A DNA stretch of 64,000 nucleotides, taken from positions 93,891 to 157,890 of the forward strand of contig JAEYSV010000002.1 in NCBI GenBank assembly GCA_023434365.1. The letters are read 5' to 3'. This DNA is from Bacillota bacterium. GTDB taxonomy: Bacteria > Bacillota > Clostridia > Lachnospirales > Lachnospiraceae. Made by a program: the position numbers and the translations under genes. Position 1 is the first letter of the stretch; each line of letters begins with the position of its first letter. The notes under the pieces are model-generated. The model saw only the letters and a list, made by a program, of their open reading frames with translations. It was not told the origin of the DNA and made no database searches. Shown here piece by piece: positions 27,343 to 34,193 of the stretch.

Positions 27343-27371
27343 ATTATACTAAACAGTATCGAATATTTCAA
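27343..27371 (-). promoter_or_regulatory. Promoter of the 6S RNA gene
   Basis: TTGAAA (27366-27371) and TATAAT (27343-27348) on the minus strand are 17 bases apart. The expected start is near 27336, just before the closing stem, which supports the RNA call. Confidence 0.8.
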
Positions 27372-27440
27372 GACTTTTGATGTAATTTGATAAGTTTTTT
27401 TAAATTTTTTACAATTTTCTTTGAGACTCAAACTAACTTC

Positions 27441-28919
27441 TTAGTTATCATTTTGGGTTAAACATTCTTGTGTGACTGGAATTTTATCAAATTCAAAAAT
27501 GAAGGTGGTTCCAACCGGATTTCTGCTAACCACTTTAATAATCCCGTGATGTTTCTCCGCTATCTGCTTTGCAATTACCAATCCAAGTCCAGTCCCATTT
27601 TTGTTGTTATCACTCTTACGCGAATAGAATTTATCAAAGATATAGTTAATATCTTCTTGTTCAATTCCAATCCCTTCATCTTTAATCACTACTCTTATTT
27701 TGTCCTTGGATGTTACTTTTATACAGACAGGACTTTCCATCTCTGAGAATTTGATTGCATTATCAATAACAGCAACAAACATCTGTCGTAAACGGTCATA
27801 ATCACCATTCATTAATATATAGTCTGCATCCTTTTCAAAAATGAATTGAATCTTTTTCGGATTAACCATTCTTAAATTACGCAATATATCTTCAAAAATT
27901 TGATTTACGTTAAGAATTTCCATCTCTATCTTAAAGTCAGTTGCTTCCATTTTTGACAACAATAAAAGGTCTTGCAGCAACCGCTGTATTCCTGTACACT
28001 CCTGCAGCATTCTTTTGCAGTAAGCATCGACCTGCTCCTTTTCGGTAACAACTCCATCGACCAAAGTTTCAAGATATGCTCTAATTACCGTAATCGGCGT
28101 CCGCATTTCATGAGATACATTCGAGAAAAAATCCATTCTTCTTTGTAATTCCTGTTTTTGCTCCATTTCATTTTGCATCAACCTATTAGCTAAGATGTCC
28201 ATGGAGCTTGCCAATTGACCAATCTCATCATTTCTGTGAATTTGTGTCCTTTGATCATATTTTCCTTCTGATAAAAGCAGTGCGGTGCGATTAATTTTAG
28301 ATATCGGATGCGATAATTTTCTTGTGAAAATTGCGGCTAAGAGGATTGACACCATTAATCCGGTCAATAAGCTTAATACTAATATAAGAACAATTGCCCT
28401 TAAGGAAGAGTCTTCTTCTTCATATGGTTCAATGAGTAAAAGAGCACCCGCGATAGTATGATTCTTATTATAAATTGGAACACCAACTGTCATCGTCAAC
28501 ATTTGATGTACCTCACTATATCCCTTCTCAGATGATGATTCTCCATTTAGTGCAGCACGTAACACCTTGCTTACTTCATCACTTATTTCCTCTTCTTCTA
28601 GCCATATGTTCTGATACTCTTTAGGCATACTATAGGCATACTCATTATTACCAAATATCCATACATCTGAATTCAAGGAATCCGATAACATTGATAGATA
28701 CATGTCATAATCGTCAACACTATTGGTGATAAGATAGTGGCTGATTCGCTCAGAAATAATTGTCCCCTGATTTTTTAGCATATTAAAATAATTGCTCTCT
28801 GTCTTATCTTCATATAATCGAAAAAAGATAGAACCTACAAAAAAGGCAAAAAACATAAGAATCAGAACAAAATAAAAGTATACCTGTTTATAAAGACGAG
28901 TTTCCATTTTTGCTTTCAT
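27441..28919 (-). CDS. Membrane sensor histidine kinase
   Basis: This is the sensor of a two-component pair with the response regulator gene just upstream. The 492-residue protein has a membrane helix at about 12-34, an outer sensing region, and a second helix at 175-198. A HAMP linker follows, then the phosphorylated H270 in FFSNVSHEMRTP and an ATPase domain (AVIDNAIKFSE, GTGLGLVIAKQIAEKHHG). The signal is unknown. Its start is supported by AGGAG six bases before the ATG, and it lies 26 bases after the regulator gene. The neighbouring divergent Ig-like secreted protein may be a target. Confidence 0.92.
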   Translation of the reverse strand: MKAKMETRLYKQVYFYFVLILMFFAFFVGSIFFRLYEDKTESNYFNMLKNQGTIISERISHYLITNSVDDYDMYLSMLSDSLNSDVWIFGNNEYAYSMPKEYQNIWLEEEEISDEVSKVLRAALNGESSSEKGYSEVHQMLTMTVGVPIYNKNHTIAGALLLIEPYEEEDSSLRAIVLILVLSLLTGLMVSILLAAIFTRKLSHPISKINRTALLLSEGKYDQRTQIHRNDEIGQLASSMDILANRLMQNEMEQKQELQRRMDFFSNVSHEMRTPITVIRAYLETLVDGVVTEKEQVDAYCKRMLQECTGIQRLLQDLLLLSKMEATDFKIEMEILNVNQIFEDILRNLRMVNPKKIQFIFEKDADYILMNGDYDRLRQMFVAVIDNAIKFSEMESPVCIKVTSKDKIRVVIKDEGIGIEQEDINYIFDKFYSRKSDNNKNGTGLGLVIAKQIAEKHHGIIKVVSRNPVGTTFIFEFDKIPVTQECLTQNDN

Positions 28920-28945
28920 TGGATGCTCCTATCTTTTACATTTCT

Positions 28946-29635
28946 TTATAAGATTTCCAGTTTATATCCCATACCCCAAATAGTTTTAATGCTCCAACCC
29001 TCATGTTCTACTTTATCAATCTTTGCACGAAGACGTTTTATATGAGAATCCACTGTTCGACTATCTCCATAATAATCATATCCCCAAAGACTATCTAGCA
29101 AATTATCTCTAGTAAACACCTTGTTCGGATTGCTAGCTAGAATCCACATAGTCTCAATCTCTTTTTTTGTTAACGACATCTTAAGGTTATTTATAAATAC
29201 CGTATATTCTTCTAAGTTAATTCTCAAATTCTTTATAATGATTTCATCTTTTGAAGCTACCTCTGCATTATGCTCTCCAAATCTGCGCAACACTGCTCGC
29301 ACTCTTGCCATGACTTCACTTGGACTAAATGGCTTTACAATATAATCATCCGCACCGATATCTAATCCCATTATTTTTTCATAATCTTCTCCTTTTGCAC
29401 TAATCAGTAAAATAGGGACATTACTCAGTTGTCTGATTTGTTGACAGACTTCAAACCCATCTAATCCGGGCATCATTACATCCAAAAGGATGATTGCAGG
29501 ATTATATTGTTCAAACAACTTATATGCCTCAAGACCATCGGTTGCCGTAAGTGGCTCATAGCCTTCCCTCTTTGCATAAGTTGCTAAGATACCAGTAATA
29601 TCACTATTATCGTCTGCGATCAATATGTATTGCAT
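28946..29635 (-). CDS. OmpR/PhoB-type response regulator
   Basis: The 229-residue protein has a receiver domain with phosphorylated D52 in LLDVMMPG and a winged-helix DNA-binding domain ending in TIWGMGYKLE. The frame is open upstream to 29950, but AAAGGAGG six bases before the ATG at 29633-29635 and the family's normal length fix the start; the longer version would overlap the divergent gene. It is transcribed with the kinase gene from the promoter at 29658-29686. A 16-bp palindrome lies further upstream. Confidence 0.93.
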   Translation of the reverse strand: MQYILIADDNSDITGILATYAKREGYEPLTATDGLEAYKLFEQYNPAIILLDVMMPGLDGFEVCQQIRQLSNVPILLISAKGEDYEKIMGLDIGADDYIVKPFSPSEVMARVRAVLRRFGEHNAEVASKDEIIIKNLRINLEEYTVFINNLKMSLTKKEIETMWILASNPNKVFTRDNLLDSLWGYDYYGDSRTVDSHIKRLRAKIDKVEHEGWSIKTIWGMGYKLEIL

Positions 29636-29657
29636 GAACATCCTCCTTTGTAATTCT

Positions 29658-29686
29658 ATTATAATGAAGCTAAATCTTAGAAACAA
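29658..29686 (-). promoter_or_regulatory. Promoter of the two-component operon
   Basis: TTGTTT (29681-29686) and TATAAT (29658-29663) on the minus strand are 17 bases apart, just before the response regulator ribosome site. Confidence 0.65.
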
Positions 29687-29697
29687 GCCATTTCGAA

Positions 29698-29738
29698 CAT
29701 TTCTGACAATATTATGCTTAAAAATATTGTCAGAAATG
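29698..29738. promoter_or_regulatory. Perfect 16-bp inverted repeat in a divergent control region
   Basis: CATTTCTGACAATATT (29698-29713) and its exact complement (29723-29738) surround a nine-base loop. It lies between the response regulator promoter and the Ig-like gene. It has no T-run, so an operator is more likely than a terminator. Confidence 0.6.
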
Positions 29739-29810
29739 TGACTTGACTTTTTTATGACATATCTCTTTTTTATAATACGGTTACCATAACCTAAAAAGAG
29801 GAGACGGGAT

Positions 29811-30521
29811 ATGTTACTAAGAAAAATACTAAAACAGTCGATACCTCCTATCAATATATTGTACAAGGTGATGCTGATTCTATTAATTTGCATTATCTTT
29901 TTATCATCAAATATTGCTGTATTGGCAATGGACTTTAATAATAAAAACAATTATGCTTCGAGTTCGCCTACTCAGGTACCAGCTAAAAGGGATACGCCAA
30001 AAAGTAATACTATTCGTTTATCCCACCAGAATCTAAAATTAGCAATAAAGAAGTCAGTTCGCATAAAAGTACGCAATCTTCCCGTCTCCTGTAAAGTCCA
30101 ATTCCATAGTAGTAACCCTAAGATTGTAACAATTAATAAGAATGGAACTGTGTATGGCAAATCATCAGGAACGACGATGATATCTGTGAATATTTTGTAC
30201 AAGGGGAGAACTATAAAACGATTATCCTGCCAAGTACAGGTTGGTCCTCGTGCTATAAGTATCACAGCAAAATCCAAGATAACCTTATCACAAGGTGAAT
30301 GTTTGTATCTGAATGCAATTGTAAAACCTAAAAACACGATAGAAGTTCCATTATATACGGTAAAAAATCCAAGTATAGTTGTAATTAATAAAGAAGGTCT
30401 GATTATAGCTAAAAAAGTCGGTCAGACTATTATAACTAGTAAAATAAAAAATGGGAAAAGTAAAAAGACGCTTGTTGTTGTTACAAAAGTATCTTCCTAT
30501 CTTTCCCCTAAATTTAATTAA
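29811..30521 (+). CDS. Secreted Ig-like (BIG2-type) domain protein
   Basis: The 236-residue product has an N-terminal signal sequence, with a hydrophobic stretch at about 20-40 and a likely cut after VLA. It then has two beta repeats of BIG2 type: VTINKNGTVYGKSSGTTMISV near 105-125 and IVVINKEGLIIAKKVGQTII near 190-210. Such domains are found in surface or adhesion proteins. It is lysine-rich and ends soon after the second repeat, with no cell-wall anchor. AGAGGAGA precedes the ATG. It is divergent from a two-component operon, which may control it. Its stop overlaps the converging thioesterase stop by four bases. Confidence 0.75.
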   Translation: MLLRKILKQSIPPINILYKVMLILLICIIFLSSNIAVLAMDFNNKNNYASSSPTQVPAKRDTPKSNTIRLSHQNLKLAIKKSVRIKVRNLPVSCKVQFHSSNPKIVTINKNGTVYGKSSGTTMISVNILYKGRTIKRLSCQVQVGPRAISITAKSKITLSQGECLYLNAIVKPKNTIEVPLYTVKNPSIVVINKEGLIIAKKVGQTIITSKIKNGKSKKTLVVVTKVSSYLSPKFN

Positions 30522-30991
30522 AAACCTTCTTTTCGCCGATACGTCCGGTACTCATTTCGTTTGACTGCACCTTCCCACTCTGCACGCTCTGCCTCTGTGG
30601 TTAATGTCAGTCTTGGTACTCGTATCGGTTTTTCATTTTCATCCAAAGCAACCATTACCAAATAAGCTCGGTTAATTGGCCTTCTCATTCCATTAAGATC
30701 CTCAACATAAGTATCTACACGAACCTCCATCGATGAGTTTCCAACATAAGTAACCTTTCCAGTCAATACTAGCGTGTCATTTAGATATGCCGCTGACTTA
30801 AACTGTAGATTATCCACCGAAGCAGTCGTAACATTACTCTGTGCATGCCGTTTCGCAACCACCCCGGCAACCACATCAATCCATTCCAACAACCGGCCTC
30901 CAAACAAACGATTCGCTCCATTTATATGATTAGACATTACAATCTGAATTTGTTCTGTATATGAATCTGTTGCTGTTCTCATCTTTTCCAT
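30518..30991 (-). CDS. Acyl-CoA thioesterase, hotdog fold
   Basis: Enzymes of this YciA/BACH-type family hydrolyse acyl-CoA esters in the cytoplasm. The 157-residue product has the family segment NHINGANRLFGGRLLEWIDVVAGVVAKRHA in its first third and a hotdog core with KVTYVGNSSMEVRVDTYVED after it. A TTG at 31009 is in frame, but AAAGGA upstream of the ATG at 30989-30991 makes that the better start. Chain-length preference is unknown. It stands alone on the minus strand after the thrC terminator. Confidence 0.85.
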   Translation of the reverse strand: MEKMRTATDSYTEQIQIVMSNHINGANRLFGGRLLEWIDVVAGVVAKRHAQSNVTTASVDNLQFKSAAYLNDTLVLTGKVTYVGNSSMEVRVDTYVEDLNGMRRPINRAYLVMVALDENEKPIRVPRLTLTTEAERAEWEGAVKRNEYRTYRRKEGF

Positions 30992-31082
30992 ACTTTTTAT
31001 CCTTTCCAAACGCTAGATTCCAATCTATCATATCAAACTCTGACAATTATGTATAGGGTTTTGTTGTTCTTTCAAAGATGCA

Positions 31083-31148
31083 AAAAGAGGTTTTTAATGC
31101 TAGTACACCCTTACTAAGAAAGGATGAACGGCAATAAAAACCTCTTTT
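31083..31148. terminator. Terminator between thrC and the thioesterase gene
   Basis: AAAAGAGGTTTTTA (31083-31096) pairs with TAAAAACCTCTTTT (31135-31148). It lies downstream of thrC on the minus strand. The rest of this spacer shows no gene. Confidence 0.8.
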
Positions 31149-31295
31149 CTATACTTTAATACTCCCCTATATGACTCGAAATATCTCTCTACCTGTTTAA
31201 TTATAGTATAATAGCTTAATAAGTTCGCCACACGAAAGGGTAGTTTTTCTATCGTTTTCCACAAAAATATACTTAACTCTACGAATTCCTACAAT

Positions 31296-32789
31296 CTATT
31301 GGAGGGACAAAATCTGCTCCACTGTTTTCTGCATATCCGCAGTTTCACATACAATATCATGAAGAATTGAAGCATTTCGAATTTCTTCGATTGCATTAGG
31401 AATCGAAGTACAGGAAATCTTACTTAATTCATCTACTAATGAAAAGTCATCCTGCTCATCATATGATTGATCAATTGCATTCATAACACTTCTTGTGAAT
31501 TTGTATGGACTTGCAGTCGAAGCAATTATAGTTTTTGTTGTATCCTTGGAATCCTTTTTATAGTCTTGATAAACACTGGCAGCAACAGCTGTATGCGTAT
31601 CTATTACATATCCGGTGTTTTTATATAACGAGCGAATTGTTTGGGCTGTCTGTTCCTCTGTTGAATAGCCACCAACAAAATCGTCTAATAATTCTTTCAT
31701 CTGTGGTGTAATCTGATATTTTCCTTCTTGGGTCAATGCCGTCATTAATTCATGATTTTTTTCTGCATCATTACCTGCAATACGGTAAATCAATCGTTCT
31801 AAATTACTACTAATTAAGATATCCATCGATGGTGATGATGTTAACAAAAATTCTCGATTTCTATCATAAGTTCCGGTCTGGAAAAAGTCAAATAATACTT
31901 TATTATCATTGGAGGCACAGATTAGTTTGTCAATTGGAAGTCCCATATTTTTTGCATAATACGCGGCTAAAATATTACCAAAGTTACCAGTTGGCACAAC
32001 AACATTAATCTTTTCTCCTTCTTCAATCTCCTTCAGTTTAAGAAGTCTGGTATAAGAATATATATAATATACAATTTGAGGAACTAAGCGCCCAATGTTG
32101 ATAGAGTTGGCTGATGAGAACTGATATCCATTGTTGCCCATCACTTTAGCAAGTTCTTTATTATTAAACATAGCTTTAACTCCGTTTTGTGCATCATCAA
32201 AATTCCCTTCAATTCCTACAACAAAAGTGTTGGCTCCTTGTTGGGTTAGCATTTGCTTCTCCTGGATTGGACTAACTCCATGCTTTGGATAAAAGACAAT
32301 AATTTTGGTTCCTTCTACATCTGCAAATCCTGCAAGTGCAGCTTTGCCGGTGTCACCGCTTGTTGCAGTAAGAATAACAATATCATTATTTACTTTGTTT
32401 TTCTTAGCGCTAGTTGTTAGTAGATAAGGAAGAATCGATAGTGCCATATCTTTAAAAGCAATCGTGGATCCATGAAATAATTCCAGATAATAAACATCCT
32501 CTGCTTTTACAAGTGGGGCAATTTCAGGCGTATCAAACTTGTCATCATAAGCTTTTTCAATACAGTATTTGAGTTCTTCTTCGGTAAAATCAGTCAGAAA
32601 AAGTTTCATCACTTCATAAGCTACCTGTTGGTAATTCATATCTGAAAGTTCTTTCCATGAACATTCCATCGAAGGAATCGTTGCTGGTACATATAACCCA
32701 CCATCTTTTGCAAGACCATTCAGGATTGCCATTGATGCTGTGACTGTTTCGCTACCACTTCTTGTACTTTTATATAATAGACTCATCAT
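31296..32789 (-). CDS. thrC: Threonine synthase
   Basis: This PLP enzyme turns O-phosphohomoserine into threonine, the last step of threonine synthesis. The 497-residue length fits the long form of the family. The PLP lysine is K113 in HGSTIAFKDMAL; the phosphate loop is LTATSGDTGKAAL. It stands alone, with no hom or thrB nearby. A promoter lies at 32822-32850, and no T-box was recognised in the short leader. Confidence 0.95.
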   Translation of the reverse strand: MMSLLYKSTRSGSETVTASMAILNGLAKDGGLYVPATIPSMECSWKELSDMNYQQVAYEVMKLFLTDFTEEELKYCIEKAYDDKFDTPEIAPLVKAEDVYYLELFHGSTIAFKDMALSILPYLLTTSAKKNKVNNDIVILTATSGDTGKAALAGFADVEGTKIIVFYPKHGVSPIQEKQMLTQQGANTFVVGIEGNFDDAQNGVKAMFNNKELAKVMGNNGYQFSSANSINIGRLVPQIVYYIYSYTRLLKLKEIEEGEKINVVVPTGNFGNILAAYYAKNMGLPIDKLICASNDNKVLFDFFQTGTYDRNREFLLTSSPSMDILISSNLERLIYRIAGNDAEKNHELMTALTQEGKYQITPQMKELLDDFVGGYSTEEQTAQTIRSLYKNTGYVIDTHTAVAASVYQDYKKDSKDTTKTIIASTASPYKFTRSVMNAIDQSYDEQDDFSLVDELSKISCTSIPNAIEEIRNASILHDIVCETADMQKTVEQILSLQ

Positions 32790-32821
32790 TTACTCCTTTA
32801 TCCTTTTTCGAATTTTTTTGT

Positions 32822-32850
32822 ATTATAACACTTTTATCAAGCACATACAA
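32822..32850 (-). promoter_or_regulatory. Promoter of thrC
   Basis: TTGTAT (32845-32850) and TATAAT (32822-32827) on the minus strand are 17 bases apart, about 33 bases upstream of the start codon. Confidence 0.55.
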
Positions 32851-32862
32851 CCAAAAAACTCG

Positions 32863-33786
32863 TTATCGGTAAAAGGTATGACCTCCATGTCTAAACAGAC
32901 GCGTCAATTTACGATCAAACCAAGACAAACTTCTTTTATTTGCTGCACTTCTGGCTACAAAGAATAATGCTCCTTGTGAGTAGTCTTCACCTTTGAGTAC
33001 ACGTTCCACTGCCTGCTTTGTAAGAGAAGTTACTTTTACACGGTAGATACTTCCACTTTTAGCTGGTGAAAATTGATAGGAACTTCCTTTGTGCTGAAAA
33101 ACGACACCTTTAACAGTGCTTGGATACCTCTTATTTTTCATACGATTAATTACTACGTTTGCAACAAGCATTCTTCCCTTGATATCCTGATTGCCGGATT
33201 CTGCCTGTACTATTTTCTCAAGCCAGCCTCTTTCTGAGCTACTAAGTGTGATGGCATATTCTGCTTTTTTCTGATTTTCACTAATTAATGCTTCATTGCT
33301 ACTTACTATCTTATCTTTTTGAATTGATAACTGATTCTCTATTTCTTCATTACGTAACGTTTCCTGTTCTTCTCTTGCCTTTTGTGTTTTACGCTCTTCA
33401 GTTGCTATCAGTGTTGTAATAATTTCCTCTTCTTGTTCCTGCACACGAGCAAGCTGTTCAGCCGCCAGACAGGTCATTCCTTCTAACGTACTTCCCTGCA
33501 AAGCATTATCTATTAATTCTTTTGACTGATTTTCACTAGAAACCTCATCCATGTCCAATGAATCAGCCATCAAATACTCTTTTGCCACGACGTACTCATA
33601 TTGCGTTGGTGCATAATCCTCAATCACCTTATCGTAACCTTGGGTAGTATGCCCTGCAATTAGTATTAAGGTTACCGTGAGCATAGTATATGTACACATC
33701 ACAATGCAAATACGATAGTAATCTAACGATGCTATATGCTTTAGCTTTTTGTTGAACCATTGGTGAATCATATTTATTTTCAACAT
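32863..33786 (-). CDS. SleB-type cell wall hydrolase
   Basis: SleB/CwlJ-family enzymes cut peptidoglycan, often the spore cortex during germination. The 307-residue product has an N-terminal membrane helix near 25-45, a long charged and coiled middle, and a C-terminal hydrolase domain. That domain has the marks WLEKIVQAESGNQDIKGRMLVANVVINRM, quoted only in part as family signs, with the catalytic glutamate in AESG, and FFVARSA. The ATG at 33784-33786 follows AAAGGAG; a frame open to 33819 is rejected. The single helix suggests a surface-anchored vegetative or sporulation hydrolase; its substrate form is unproven. Confidence 0.85.
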   Translation of the reverse strand: MLKINMIHQWFNKKLKHIASLDYYRICIVMCTYTMLTVTLILIAGHTTQGYDKVIEDYAPTQYEYVVAKEYLMADSLDMDEVSSENQSKELIDNALQGSTLEGMTCLAAEQLARVQEQEEEIITTLIATEERKTQKAREEQETLRNEEIENQLSIQKDKIVSSNEALISENQKKAEYAITLSSSERGWLEKIVQAESGNQDIKGRMLVANVVINRMKNKRYPSTVKGVVFQHKGSSYQFSPAKSGSIYRVKVTSLTKQAVERVLKGEDYSQGALFFVARSAANKRSLSWFDRKLTRLFRHGGHTFYR

Positions 33787-33817
33787 ACAAACTCCTTTAT
33801 GATTTATCTTTGTTTGC

Positions 33818-33845
33818 ATTATAACATTCGAGATTTAAGTGTCAA
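33818..33845 (-). promoter_or_regulatory. Promoter of the SleB-type gene
   Basis: TTGACA (33840-33845) and TATAAT (33818-33823) on the minus strand are spaced by 16 bases. Its strong sigma-A match argues against purely sporulation-specific expression. Confidence 0.65.
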
Positions 33846-33917
33846 TATGAATATGTAAATTTTGGTAAACCATACAATTACCATAAAATTCTATATTTGT
33901 AGTATGTACAAAATAAA

Positions 33918-33958
33918 CAAAGAGTATGATATTTTTATTCAAATAATCATACTCTTTG
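33918..33958 (-). terminator. Terminator of the ten-gene operon
   Basis: CAAAGAGTATGAT and ATCATACTCTTTG form a perfect 13-bp stem with a 15-base loop, followed on the minus strand by a T-rich run. The region 33959-34193 is A+T-rich and shows no gene. Confidence 0.75.
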
Positions 33959-34193
33959 CACAATAAATTTTTAACAAATTTTTAATAAGTTATTACATTT
34001 TTATTCCGACAAATTCATAATTCTTATATTCTAAATCATTTTCCATCAACAGCATCCCCTAATTAATAAGGATTTTAGATATTTTTCAGACATATATTAC
34101 ATTTTTATAGGCCTATTTTTTCGTAACAACTTCGTAATATATAACACATTAACAGAGACCATTACGGTGTGTTACTTCAGTTAATAAAACATA

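Noticed and set aside
29750..29780. TTGACT with TATAAT before the Ig-like gene
   Set aside because: The spacing is about 22 bases, too long for a normal sigma-A promoter.
29636..29950. An N-terminal extension of the response regulator
   Set aside because: The family starts at MQYIL, a good ribosome site sits there, and the extension overlaps the divergent gene and palindrome.
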